Shown piece by piece: positions 55,005-63,925 of a stretch of 64,000 bases of DNA. The notes under the pieces were generated by a model. That model had not been told where the DNA came from. It saw only the letters and a program-made list of their open reading frames with translations, and ran no database searches. The position numbers and the translations under genes were made by a program. The number at the start of each line of letters is the position of its first letter. Within the stretch, counting starts at the first letter, position 1. Source of the stretch: Pseudomonas palmensis (lineage in GTDB: Bacteria; Pseudomonadota; Gammaproteobacteria; Pseudomonadales; Pseudomonadaceae); the NCBI RefSeq assembly GCF_017848315.1, contig NZ_JAFKEC010000013.1, positions 1 through 64,000 on the forward strand, read 5' to 3'.

Positions 55005-55027
55005 AGCCGGCCGCACGCAGGCCGGTT
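55005..55027. terminator. Bidirectional terminator between convergent genes
   Basis: AGCCGGCC pairs with GGCCGGTT (one G-U) around GCACGCA in the 30-base gap between the methyltransferase and ABC ATPase genes; the arm reaches the last base of the ABC gene. Confidence 0.55.
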
Positions 55028-55800
55028 CAGGCGTGCCAGCAGCGGTACCAGCCATCCTGTTCGCTGATGCGCAGCTGCGTCTGGTACAGCTGCGACAGTG
55101 CCGCGCTGGTCAGCACCTCGGCCTTGGGCCCGTCGGCCACGATGCGCCCCTGGCTAAGCAGCACCACACGCTCGATCTCCGGGATGATCTCGTCGATATG
55201 GTGGGTGGTGATGATCATGGCGTGCTCCTCGGCGCAGAAGCTGCGCAGCAACCTCAGCATGCCCAGGCTCGCCCCCATGTCCAGGCCGTTGGCCGGCTCG
55301 TCGAGAATCAGCGCACTGGGCCGGTGAACCAGCGCGCGGGCCAGCAGCAGGCGGCGCTTCTGCCCGGTGGACAGGCGCTGGAACATGGTGCTTTCGTACC
55401 CGGCCATTTCCACCTCGGCCAGCAGCGCACGCGCCTGCGCCAGTTGCTCGTCATCGGGCTGCAGATGGCCATGGGCACCGATGGCGCCGAAAAAGCCCGA
55501 CGCCACCACATCCAGCGCCTGGGTGTGCGGGGTGTAGTCTTCCTGCAGGTCCTGGGACACGAACCCCAGGCGACTGCGCAGTGCCCACAGGTTGACGGTG
55601 TCGCTGCCGAACAGCTTCAGGTGGCTGCCTTCGCGCTCCACCGGGTACAGCTCGCGGGTGATCAGCTTGAGCAGGGTGCTTTTGCCGGCCCCGTTGGGGC
55701 CCAGGATGGCGACCTTCTCGCCGGCACCGATGTGCAGGGAGAAACCGTCCAGCACACGGTTGTGCTGCTGGTAGGCGGTGACATTGTGGAAATCGATCAT
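55027..55800 (-). CDS. ABC transporter ATP-binding protein (orphan)
   Basis: 257 residues. Walker A GPNGAGKSTLLKL, Q-loop FVSQDLQEDYTPH, signature LSTGQKRRLLLARAL (a variant of LSGGQ), Walker B ALILDEPANGLD and H-loop TTHHIDEI. No permease or binding protein is next to it, so the membrane partner is unknown, or it works in a non-transport role as some ModF-like ATPases do. The ATG at 55800 begins the first strand as in the family; a 29-codon upstream extension is rejected. Confidence 0.85.
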   Translation of the reverse strand: MIDFHNVTAYQQHNRVLDGFSLHIGAGEKVAILGPNGAGKSTLLKLITRELYPVEREGSHLKLFGSDTVNLWALRSRLGFVSQDLQEDYTPHTQALDVVASGFFGAIGAHGHLQPDDEQLAQARALLAEVEMAGYESTMFQRLSTGQKRRLLLARALVHRPSALILDEPANGLDMGASLGMLRLLRSFCAEEHAMIITTHHIDEIIPEIERVVLLSQGRIVADGPKAEVLTSAALSQLYQTQLRISEQDGWYRCWHA

Positions 55801-55940
55801 GGCTTGCTCGTCAGTGCGGCACGGAAAAGAACCCGAATCTTTCCACAGCACGCAGCCACTGGCTACAGGGCACGGCCAGGTGCCCATGAATACCGGGCGC
55901 GACGTGTATCTGACGCCAGATTACCGACAGCCGCCCCGCG

Positions 55941-55956
55941 TCAAACAATCGTTTGA
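55941..55956. promoter_or_regulatory. TCAAAC-N4-GTTTGA palindrome
   Basis: Perfect six-base arms around AATC, in the divergent region between the ABC ATPase gene and the collar cassette. A plausible operator for either side; the binding protein is unknown. Confidence 0.4.
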
Positions 55957-56084
55957 AAAAAATCGTCGAAATACCCATTTTCAGTGATGGCAATGCGTCA
56001 CTACCTCGCCTAGCATCAACCCACCTCCCGAGGGCCGCTTCGCCGGACCCTCTGCCTGTTATCGCAACCATGGAAGGAACGCTC

Positions 56085-56147
56085 ATGAAGAAGCGCAGAT
56101 GGAAGCTGGAACGGCCACAAGCCGTGATCGATAACCGCCTTACCTAG
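56085..56147 (+). CDS. 20-aa leader peptide ORF before the collar cassette
   Basis: A tiny ORF of 20 codons, very basic at the start (MKKRRWK), with AAGGAA six bases before its ATG. It lies about 30 bases before an intrinsic terminator that itself precedes the first collar gene, the layout of a leader peptide. The peptide is not enriched in one amino acid, so classic attenuation by a single aminoacyl-tRNA is not obvious. Too short for homology support. Confidence 0.35.
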   Translation: MKKRRWKLERPQAVIDNRLT

Positions 56148-56174
56148 CTAGTCAGCTCTGCCGTGATTGTCACT

Positions 56175-56200
56175 CACTTGCCTGCAAGTGGGTTTTTTTT
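56175..56200 (+). terminator. Intrinsic terminator upstream of the collar genes (attenuator?)
   Basis: CACTTG pairs with CAAGTG around CCTG (extendable by C-G at the loop), followed by GG and eight T. It reads in the direction of the collar genes and stands only 33 bases before the first ATG. Either it ends a short upstream RNA or it attenuates the cassette. Confidence 0.75.
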
Positions 56201-56233
56201 GGTGCCTGAGAAACATGATGGAGGTTTGTTCAT

Positions 56234-56788
56234 ATGGAACCTTTCGTGGGTGAAATCCGCCTGTTCCCTTACAACTTCGTGCCCAAGGGTTGGCTGCCGT
56301 GCGACGGACGCCTGTTATCCACCCAAACCAACGCTGCACTGTTTTCCTTGCTCGGCACCCAGTTCGGCAGCTCCGGCAACAACCTGTTTGCCCTGCCTGA
56401 CCTGCGCGGGCGCACCGCGCTGGCCCGGAACAGCACCGGCACCCCTGACCCCGGCCTGAGCAATCATACCCAGGGCCAGTCAGCCGGCACCGAGAAAGAA
56501 ACACTGCCCGCCGCCGCACTCGCCCAGCATACCCATGAGGTCTATGTATCCGATGCCCTGGGCAACAGCGGGCCGGCCGGTGCGTTCCCGGCCACCAGTG
56601 CCAACCTGGCAACCCCACCGGTCGCTTCGCGCAGCACCTACGTCAAGTTCGACAGTAGCAAGCAGCAAGCGCTCAACCCGGCAACGATTCAGCCCACGCC
56701 ACCCCAACAGCCCCTGGACAACATGCAGCCTTCGCTGGTGCTGCAGTACTGCATCGCCAGTGTTGGCGTTTACCCACCGCGCCCGTGA
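56234..56788 (+). CDS. Tail-collar / microcystin-dependent protein, copy 1
   Basis: 184 residues, no signal peptide. The N-terminal phage tail Collar domain (VGEIRLFPYNFVPKGWLPCDGRLL, then LFALPDLRGRTAL) is followed by a divergent middle and a conserved end LVLQYCIASVGVYP. Family members (MdpB type) resemble short tail-fibre tips and are found in many bacteria outside prophages; their role is unknown. GGAGGTTTGTTCAT precedes the ATG. First of three tandem paralogues, with no phage structural genes around, so not a prophage. Confidence 0.82.
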   Translation: MEPFVGEIRLFPYNFVPKGWLPCDGRLLSTQTNAALFSLLGTQFGSSGNNLFALPDLRGRTALARNSTGTPDPGLSNHTQGQSAGTEKETLPAAALAQHTHEVYVSDALGNSGPAGAFPATSANLATPPVASRSTYVKFDSSKQQALNPATIQPTPPQQPLDNMQPSLVLQYCIASVGVYPPRP

Positions 56789-56817
56789 ACACGCTCCTTC
56801 ACATCAAGGAATGAACC

Positions 56818-57375
56818 ATGTCTGAAGCCTTTATCGGGGAAATCCGTCTGTTCGCAGGCAACTACGAGCCACAGGACTGGGCACTGTGCAATGGCCAGCT
56901 GTTGTCGATCCAGCAGAACCAGGTGTTGTTCACGCTGTTGGGCACCACCTATGGCGGTGATGGGGTCAACACCTTCGCCCTGCCCGACCTGCGCGGCCGG
57001 GTACCGGTAGGCGCCGGCGCAGGCCCCGGCCTCACGCAGCGCAACCTGGGCCAGGCAATGGGCAGTGCACAGACCACCATTGGCGTGCAACACATGCCCG
57101 CTCACTCGCATACCTTTTACGCCAGCACGCAGTTGGCCGATGCCGCCTCGCCGGTCGACACCCAGGCACCGGCCTCGCGCACACTCGGGGTGTTCACCGC
57201 GCAAAGCTCGACCAAGGGGCTGTACAGCAACGGCGGCACCAACCCCAACGTCACACTGAACTCCGCGGCAGTGTCGGTGGCGCCAGGCGGCGGGCAACCA
57301 CATGCCAACCTGATGGGCAGCATGGCGCTCAACTACATCATCGCGCTGGCCGGGATCTACCCGTCGCAGCAGTAA
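56818..57375 (+). CDS. Tail-collar / microcystin-dependent protein, copy 2
   Basis: 185 residues. Collar domain IGEIRLFAGNYEPQDWALCNGQLL and FALPDLRGRVPVGAG at the N-terminus; GVQHMPAHSHTF in the middle; end MALNYIIALAGIYP. This copy is closest to the standard MdpB pattern. AAGGAA before the ATG; 29 bases after copy 1. The three copies share the first 60 and last 20 residues but differ between them, as expected if the middle decides binding specificity. Confidence 0.85.
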   Translation: MSEAFIGEIRLFAGNYEPQDWALCNGQLLSIQQNQVLFTLLGTTYGGDGVNTFALPDLRGRVPVGAGAGPGLTQRNLGQAMGSAQTTIGVQHMPAHSHTFYASTQLADAASPVDTQAPASRTLGVFTAQSSTKGLYSNGGTNPNVTLNSAAVSVAPGGGQPHANLMGSMALNYIIALAGIYPSQQ

Positions 57376-57410
57376 GCCCACCCCTCTCTGAATCAAGGAA
57401 AGAGCATTCC

Positions 57411-57950
57411 ATGGACGCTTTCTATGGTGAAATCAGGCTTCTGCCCTACAGTTTCGTGCCGCAGAATTTTCTTCCCTGCGACGGGCGTTCGTTGTTGATC
57501 CAGCAGTACAGCGTGCTGTTTTCGGTGATCGGCAACCGATTCGGCGGCGATGGCAAGACCACGTTCATGCTGCCCAATCTCAATGGTCGTGTGGTGATGG
57601 GAGCCGGCCAGGGTACCGGGTTGCCAAACGCAGCCTTCGCCAGTACCGCTGGCGCCGACAAGGTAGCGCTCAATTCCTTGAACTACCCGCCACACAACCA
57701 TGGGTTCACCGCGCGCGATGGTACCGAGCCGGACCAGAGGGTCGACATCCCGAGCACCACCACTTACCTCGCCCAGCCACGCAACATCAACCTGTACAAC
57801 ACTGTGGGCACCACGCAGACGCTGGCCGAAGGCAGCATGACTGACGCCGGCACTGGCAACGGCAACATCGAGCGCAACCTGATGCAACCCTACCTGGCGC
57901 TGGCGTACTGCATCTGCGTCGAAGGGGAGTACCCGATCCGCAATGACTAG
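57411..57950 (+). CDS. Tail-collar / microcystin-dependent protein, copy 3
   Basis: 179 residues. Collar domain YGEIRLLPYSFVPQNFLPCDGRSL and FMLPNLNGRVVMGAG; LNYPPHNHGF in the middle; end LALAYCICVEGEYP. AAGGAAAG before the ATG, 35 bases after copy 2. The 3' end overlaps the GNAT gene by eight bases (ATGACTAG), so translation of the acetyltransferase is coupled to it. Confidence 0.83.
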   Translation: MDAFYGEIRLLPYSFVPQNFLPCDGRSLLIQQYSVLFSVIGNRFGGDGKTTFMLPNLNGRVVMGAGQGTGLPNAAFASTAGADKVALNSLNYPPHNHGFTARDGTEPDQRVDIPSTTTYLAQPRNINLYNTVGTTQTLAEGSMTDAGTGNGNIERNLMQPYLALAYCICVEGEYPIRND

Positions 57951-58488
57951 CCTCGAGCGCCTGGCCCGCCTGTTGCCATCGTCGTTCGTTCCCGGCCTGC
58001 GCCTGCAGGCCGAGGCGGATGACGGGTTTCTGCGCGCGCTGTTCGTGACGCGCCGCTGGGAAGAGGTGCGTGCCGCACCAGGGTGGACCGACGCGCAGCG
58101 GGTCGCGTTTCTGCACGCCCAAGCCGAGCTGCAGCAACGCCACTACGCCCTGCACTATCGCTCGGCCGAATTCCTGTTGCTGGAGCACCAGGGGCAACCG
58201 ATCGGCAGGTTGTGCCTGCAGGTGGACGCCAGCGAAGTGCGGGTGGTCGATATCGCCTTGCTGCCTGCCTGGCAGGGCAAGGGGCTGGGCAGCACCCTGC
58301 TGGCTGCGGTGCTCGCGCTGGCCGACGGCCAGCACACGCGCTGTGCCCTGAGTGTGGAGCCGTTCAACCCGGCGCGCCGGCTGTATGCGCGCCTGGGCTT
58401 CGAGGTAGTTAGCGAGCAGGGCTTGTACCTGCAGATGCAACGGCCACTGACGCAGACCTGTGCCGAGGGTGCCCCCATGGAACCCTGA
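57943..58488 (+). CDS. GNAT acetyltransferase of the collar cassette
   Basis: 181 residues. Acetyl-CoA motif VVDIALLPAWQGKGLGSTLLAAVL and C-terminal NPARRLYARLGFEVV. The overlap with the third collar gene and the recurrent co-location of such acetyltransferases with collar paralogues in Pseudomonas, as I recall, suggest that it modifies a cassette product. Substrate unproven. Confidence 0.82.
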   Translation: MTSLERLARLLPSSFVPGLRLQAEADDGFLRALFVTRRWEEVRAAPGWTDAQRVAFLHAQAELQQRHYALHYRSAEFLLLEHQGQPIGRLCLQVDASEVRVVDIALLPAWQGKGLGSTLLAAVLALADGQHTRCALSVEPFNPARRLYARLGFEVVSEQGLYLQMQRPLTQTCAEGAPMEP

Positions 58489-58608
58489 CCACGCCGCCGT
58501 TACCTCCACGCTGCAAAACCCGCACTGCCAGTCACGGCATACGGGTTGTTCCGATGACTCTTGACCCGCGCCGCAAGCGAGTAATACCGCTACCTGGCAG
58601 GAAGCCCC

Positions 58609-61600
58609 ATGAACAGATCCCTGATTGACCTTCGTCACCGCATGGCCCGCAGCATTGCATTGCTGGGCCTGATGCTCGTCTCGCTGCTGCTGTGCGGCCA
58701 GGCCAGTGCCGCCCCGACCCTTTCCCCCGCCAGTGGCACCGCCCTGCCGGATGTGGCGGTCAACACACCGATAGACACTTTCACTATCACCGCCACCGGC
58801 GGCGCCATGCCGATCTTCGAGTGGTACGAATGTGACCAGGATGACACCAGCATGCCGACCAACTGCCTGCCGCCCGGTCTGGTTCTGGAAACGTCGCCTG
58901 GAAGTGCGACCACCACCCTGCATGGCACCCCCACAGCCATCGGCAACTACGATTTCTGGATTTCGGCCCTTGACAGCAACGACGTCGTGGGCAAGGCCCG
59001 TTACACCCTCAAGGTCACAGGCGCAACACCGCCCCTGACCCTGACCGCCGTATCGCCCGGCAGCGGCCCCGCCATCGGCGGCACCTCTGTGACCCTGACC
59101 GGCACCAATTTTGTCGGTGTCACCGACGTGACATTCGCTGGTGTGCCCGCTACCAACATCATCGTCGTTTCCCCGACCTCGATAACCGCCACCGTCCCCG
59201 CCTACACGGCAGGCCCGGTCAACGTGACGGTCACAACGGCAAGCGGTACGAGCACGCTGACCAATGGTTTCACCTACCTCGCCGTACCGACCCTGACCAT
59301 CGCTACGCCCAATTCCGGCGCCACCACCGGCGGCAATCAAGTGTTTATCTCAGGCACAGGCCTGACCGGCACCACCAGCCTCACCTTTGGCGGCACACCG
59401 GCAAGCAGCTTCACCGTCAACAGTTCGACATCGATCACCGCCATTGCGCCCGCGCATGCCGCCGGGCCCGTCAATGTCGTGGCCACCACGCCGGGGGGCA
59501 GTGCCACTTCGGTCAATGCCTATACCTACCTCGCCGTGCCGACCCTGAACACCGTCACCCCCAACTCAGGCCCCATCGGCGGTGGCACCAGCGTGACCCT
59601 CACGGGCACCGGCCTGACCGGCGCCAGCAGCGTCACCTTTGGTGGGGTATCGGCAACCGGCTGGACCATCAACAGCCCCACCCAGATCACCGCCACAATC
59701 CCGGCCGGCAACGCCGGCGTGGTCAACGTGAGTGTCACCACTGCCGCCGGCTCGGCGTCGTTGACCAATGCCTTCACCTACATTGCACCGCCGGTTGCCG
59801 GCCCGGTCAGCGCCTCTGTCGGCCACAACAGCAGCGCGAACCCTGTCACACTCAGCCTCTCGGGGGGCGTCGCCAGCAGCGTGGCCATCAGTACCTCAGC
59901 AAGCCACGGCACAGTAACGGCCAGCGGCACCAGCGTCACCTACACACCCACGGTCGGTTATGCAGGCACGGACAGCTTCACCTATACCGCCACCAACAGT
60001 GCAGGCACCTCTGCCCCGGCGACCGTGACCGTTACCGTCGGTTCCCCGACCATCAGCATCGCCCCTGCATCACTGCCTGCGGGTACTGCCGGTATCGCCT
60101 ACAGCACCACCTCGCTGGCTGCCAGCGGGGGTAACGCGCCCTACGCCTTTTCGCTTGCATCTGGAGCCTTGCCCAGCGGCCTGACCCTGGCATCCAACGG
60201 CACGCTCAGCGGCACGCCGACCAGCAGCGGCAACTTCAGCTTCACGGCCAGGGCCACCGACGCGTTCAGCTACACCGGCACGCGCAGCTATACACTGACC
60301 ATCGTTGCCGGCAGCATGGCCATCACCCCGGCGACATTGCCAGCCCCCATTTACAGCAGCAGCTACAGCCAACAGCTCACCGTCAGTGGGGGTGTCGCGC
60401 CCTACACCTTCAGCATCAACGGTGGCAGCCTACCGACCGGAATCGCCCTTTCCAGTACCGGTACCCTGACCGGAAGCCCCTCCAGCCCCGGTACTTACAC
60501 CTTCAGCGTCACTGCGGTCGACAGCTCCAGCAACCTCACCAGCGTCAGTCAGTCCTATACCCTCACCATTGCCACGCCCTTCATAGACATCACGCCGATT
60601 ACCTTGCCCGCAGCTACGGTGGGCACGGGGTACAGCACGTCGATCAGCGCCAGCGGTGGGGTTGCACCCTTCGACTACGGTATCGCCTTCGGCGCGCTGC
60701 CTGCAGGAATGAGCCTTACCAGCACAGGCACCCTGAGTGGCACACCAACCACCGCCGGTACGTTCACTTTCGGGGTGCGGGCCAGTGATACCAACAGATT
60801 CACCGGAGTGCGTCCCTATTCCTTCGTGGTTGGCCAGCAAGCGCCGGTAGCCGCCAATATCAACCAAACCCTCGCAGCCAACAGCGGCGCCAGCACGATC
60901 AGCGCAAGCCTCAGCGGGGGGCCGACCACCAGCCTGGCCGTGGTGACACCCCCTGCACATGGCACCGTCAGCATCACCGGGGCCACGGGTTTCACCTATA
61001 CCCCGACCCCAGGCTATGCCGGCATCGACAGCTTTACCTATACCGCCACCGGCCCGGGGGGGACTTCGGCGCCTGCAACCGTCAACCTCGCCATCACGCC
61101 ACCCACCGTGGTTATCGGCACGACCACACTGGCCAACGCCACCCAGAACGTGCCCTACACGGCCAGCATCAGTGCCAGTGGCGGCACCGCGCCGTACAGC
61201 TACACCATCGTTTCGGGCGCCCTGCCGTCCGGCATGGCCCTGGCCCCGACCGGCAGCCTAACCGGTACGCCAACCGCACCCGGCACCACCAGCTTCACCG
61301 TCAGGGTGACTGACAGCCAGAGTTTCCAGGCAAGCCAGGCGCTGAGCCTGACAGTCGTGGCGCAGGCGCCCGTGGTCGGCAACGTGTCGGCCAGTGTGGC
61401 CGCCAACACCAGCAACAACCCGCTGACCCTGAACCTGGGCAGTGCCCCGGTCACCAGCGTGGCCGTGGCCAGCAACCCACAGCACGGTACTGCGCAGGTC
61501 AGTGGCACCAGCATCACCTACACCCCGACTGCCGGTTACTCGGGCATTGACAGCTTCACCTACACCGCCACCGGCCCGGGCGGCACCTCGGCACCTGCCA

Positions 61601-63882
61601 CGGTGAACGTTACCGTTACCCCGCCAACCCTGGTGCTAAGCCCAGCGTCAGGCTCGCTGCCGCCAGGCACCGTGGGCACCGCCTACAGCTTCGGCCTGGG
61701 TGCCAGCGGCGGGATGGCGCCGTACAGCTATGCCATCGGCGGCAGTCTGCCCAATGGGTTGACACTCAACACCTCGACCGGGGTGATCAGCGGCACGCCG
61801 ACCGAGGCCGCCAACGCCACGCTGACCGTTACCGCCACCGATGCCAACGGTGCCACCGGCAGCCGTACGCTGAGCCTGACAGTCGTGGCACAGGCGCCCG
61901 TGGTCGGCAACGTGTCGGCCGGTGTGGCCGCCAACAGCCGCAACAACCCGCTGACCCTGAGCCTGGGCAGTGCCCCGGTCACAAGCGTGGCCGTGGCCAG
62001 CAACCCACAGCACGGTACTGCGCAGGTCAGTGGCACCCGCATCAGCTACACCCCGACTGCCGGTTACTCGGGCATTGACAGCTTCACCTACACCGCCACC
62101 GGCCCGGGCGGCACCTCGGCAGCCGCCACGGTGAGCCTCACCATCACCCCACCGACGCTGGTAATGAGCCCGGCCTCCGGCCCACTGCCGCCAGGCACCG
62201 TGGGCAGCGCCTACAGCTTCGGCCTGGGTGCCAGCGGCGGGATGGCGCCGTACAGCTACGCCATCGGCGCCGGCAGCCTGCCCAATGGCCTGCAGCTCGA
62301 CCCGGCGACCGGGGTGATCAGCGGCACGCCGACCGAGGCCGCCAACGCCACGCTGACCGTTACCGCCACCGATGCCAACGGCGCCACCGGCAGCCGCAGC
62401 ATTACCCTGGCGATCGCCGCCCAGGTGGTCACCGTGGTGTCATCCAGCGAGGCGCTCAGCCCCGGTGCTGTCGCCAGCGTCGACCTTACCCGTGGGGCCA
62501 CCGGAGGGCCGTTCCTGCGCGCCCGCGTGCTGTCGTTGAGCCCAGCGTCAGCCGGGCATGCCAGCCTGACATCGGTGGCCCCTGCGCGAGCAGCGCGTGC
62601 CGCCCTGTCCGGTTTCAACCTGCGCTTCGTGCCTGCCGCTGCCTTTGCCGGCACAGCAGTGGTCACCTTCAGCCTGGAGAGCACCAGCGGTGCCAGCGCG
62701 ACCGGCACCGTGACCTTCAGCGTGCAGGCACGTCCCGACCCCAGCAAGGACGCCGAAGTGATCGGCCTGCTCAACGCGCAATCGCGCGCAGCGGATCGTT
62801 TTGCCAGCACCCAGATGGACAACTTCAACCGGCGCCTGGAGCAACTGCACCGCCCTACCTGTGACCGCAACGCGTTCAACGCCAACGTTCAACATGGCCG
62901 CGACAACCTCGGCCTGGGCAGCCTGGGCAAGGCGCTGCGCGACGAGCTCGAAGGCAACGGCAAGGGCAATGACGACGAGGACGCGGACGACACCCGTCGC
63001 AAACAGCGCGACACCGCCCGCGCCACCTCCGGCGAGTGCGTCGAAGAGGCCGTGGCCTACTGGACCGATGGCTTCATCAACACCGGTTCCAACCGCGCAC
63101 GCGGCGCCAAGGACAACAGCTTCGTCACCTATGGACTGAGCGCCGGCGTCGACTATCGCCTGTCGCCAAGGGCCGTGGTGGGCATCGGTTTTGGCTACGG
63201 CAACGACCGCGCCGACATCGGCGAGCAGGACACCCGCAGCGAGGCCGACGCCCTGGGCCTGGCGGCGTACCTGAGCGTCAACCCGCTGTCGGAGATCTAC
63301 ATCGATGCACTGCTGGGCTACAACCGCATCCGCTTCGACTCGCGCCGCTACGTCACTGCCGACCCGTCCAACGGCTATGCCCATGGCTCGCGCGACGCCG
63401 ACCAGCTGTTCGCCTCGCTGACCGCCAGCTACGAGTACCGCGAAGGCGCCCTGTCGCTGGCGCCGTACACACGGCTGAACGCCAGCTTCACCAAGCTGGA
63501 CGACTTCAGCGAACGGGGCGGCGGTATCTACGGGCTGTCGTACGAACAACAGCGCCAGCGGACCTTCACCTCGTTCCTGGGCGTGCGCAGCGGCTACGAC
63601 ATCCAGACCGGCGCCGGCGTGCTCACGCCGCGGGTCGGGCTGGCGTGGGGTCACAACTTCAGCCACAGCGACGACTACCGCATGCGCTACACCGACCAGA
63701 CCAACGACGGCGTGCTGTATCGCCTGTCACCCGACCCGATGGACAGCAACTTCGTCGATCTGGACCTGGGCCTGGACTTCAGCCTCAGCCAGAGCTGGCG
63801 CCTGGGCTTCTCGTACAAGACCGCGCTGGCCACCGACGAGCGCAACGAGATGTTCCGCATCGGCCTGGACGGGCGCTTCTGA
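58609..63882 (+). CDS. Autotransporter with Ig-like repeat passenger
   Basis: 1757 residues. A Sec signal peptide ends near residue 35 (GQASA-AP). The passenger has one Ig-like unit, three IPT/TIG domains (about 143-392), then alternating He_PIG units (GLTLASNGTLSGTPTSSG type) and cadherin-like units (YTPTAGYSGIDSFTYTATGPGGTSA type). A charged linker (about 1375-1480) has a DDEDADD stretch. The last about 277 residues are an autotransporter beta-barrel ending in FRIGLDGRF, with the terminal Phe. It should display a long fibre on the outer membrane, probably for adhesion. AGGAAG precedes the ATG; 120 bases after the GNAT gene on the same strand. Confidence 0.88.
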   Translation: MNRSLIDLRHRMARSIALLGLMLVSLLLCGQASAAPTLSPASGTALPDVAVNTPIDTFTITATGGAMPIFEWYECDQDDTSMPTNCLPPGLVLETSPGSATTTLHGTPTAIGNYDFWISALDSNDVVGKARYTLKVTGATPPLTLTAVSPGSGPAIGGTSVTLTGTNFVGVTDVTFAGVPATNIIVVSPTSITATVPAYTAGPVNVTVTTASGTSTLTNGFTYLAVPTLTIATPNSGATTGGNQVFISGTGLTGTTSLTFGGTPASSFTVNSSTSITAIAPAHAAGPVNVVATTPGGSATSVNAYTYLAVPTLNTVTPNSGPIGGGTSVTLTGTGLTGASSVTFGGVSATGWTINSPTQITATIPAGNAGVVNVSVTTAAGSASLTNAFTYIAPPVAGPVSASVGHNSSANPVTLSLSGGVASSVAISTSASHGTVTASGTSVTYTPTVGYAGTDSFTYTATNSAGTSAPATVTVTVGSPTISIAPASLPAGTAGIAYSTTSLAASGGNAPYAFSLASGALPSGLTLASNGTLSGTPTSSGNFSFTARATDAFSYTGTRSYTLTIVAGSMAITPATLPAPIYSSSYSQQLTVSGGVAPYTFSINGGSLPTGIALSSTGTLTGSPSSPGTYTFSVTAVDSSSNLTSVSQSYTLTIATPFIDITPITLPAATVGTGYSTSISASGGVAPFDYGIAFGALPAGMSLTSTGTLSGTPTTAGTFTFGVRASDTNRFTGVRPYSFVVGQQAPVAANINQTLAANSGASTISASLSGGPTTSLAVVTPPAHGTVSITGATGFTYTPTPGYAGIDSFTYTATGPGGTSAPATVNLAITPPTVVIGTTTLANATQNVPYTASISASGGTAPYSYTIVSGALPSGMALAPTGSLTGTPTAPGTTSFTVRVTDSQSFQASQALSLTVVAQAPVVGNVSASVAANTSNNPLTLNLGSAPVTSVAVASNPQHGTAQVSGTSITYTPTAGYSGIDSFTYTATGPGGTSAPATVNVTVTPPTLVLSPASGSLPPGTVGTAYSFGLGASGGMAPYSYAIGGSLPNGLTLNTSTGVISGTPTEAANATLTVTATDANGATGSRTLSLTVVAQAPVVGNVSAGVAANSRNNPLTLSLGSAPVTSVAVASNPQHGTAQVSGTRISYTPTAGYSGIDSFTYTATGPGGTSAAATVSLTITPPTLVMSPASGPLPPGTVGSAYSFGLGASGGMAPYSYAIGAGSLPNGLQLDPATGVISGTPTEAANATLTVTATDANGATGSRSITLAIAAQVVTVVSSSEALSPGAVASVDLTRGATGGPFLRARVLSLSPASAGHASLTSVAPARAARAALSGFNLRFVPAAAFAGTAVVTFSLESTSGASATGTVTFSVQARPDPSKDAEVIGLLNAQSRAADRFASTQMDNFNRRLEQLHRPTCDRNAFNANVQHGRDNLGLGSLGKALRDELEGNGKGNDDEDADDTRRKQRDTARATSGECVEEAVAYWTDGFINTGSNRARGAKDNSFVTYGLSAGVDYRLSPRAVVGIGFGYGNDRADIGEQDTRSEADALGLAAYLSVNPLSEIYIDALLGYNRIRFDSRRYVTADPSNGYAHGSRDADQLFASLTASYEYREGALSLAPYTRLNASFTKLDDFSERGGGIYGLSYEQQRQRTFTSFLGVRSGYDIQTGAGVLTPRVGLAWGHNFSHSDDYRMRYTDQTNDGVLYRLSPDPMDSNFVDLDLGLDFSLSQSWRLGFSYKTALATDERNEMFRIGLDGRF
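61342..62397 (+). repeat. Tandem 528-bp duplication inside the autotransporter gene
   Basis: The stretch beginning CTGAGCCTGACAGTCGTGG at 61342 recurs at 61870 with few differences, giving a 528-base period (176 codons, one cadherin-like plus one He_PIG unit). The near identity at DNA level indicates a recent duplication or gene conversion and a site where length could vary. Confidence 0.75.
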
Positions 63883-63896
63883 CCCCTGCCCTGGCG

Positions 63897-63925
63897 CCCC
63901 TTTGCCGGCCTCACCGGCGAAGGGG
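63897..63925. terminator. REP-like hairpin after the autotransporter gene
   Basis: CCCCTTTGCCGG pairs with CCGGCGAAGGGG (12 pairs, one G-U) around CCTCA, 15 bases after the stop codon. The minus-strand sequence resembles the core of the REP element near 18.85 kb but lacks its CTCCTACAGG tail. Without a T-run it may act as a rho-aided terminator or a REP-type stabiliser. Confidence 0.5.

Noticed and set aside
55953..56147. 64-codon frame including the 20-aa leader ORF
   Set aside because: It would need a TTG start without a Shine-Dalgarno, while the internal ATG at 56085 has one, so only the short ORF is retained.
56234..57950. Prophage or tailocin fragment
   Set aside because: Only collar-type proteins are present. 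No sheath, tube, baseplate, lysis or regulatory phage genes flank them, so a prophage call is not supported.
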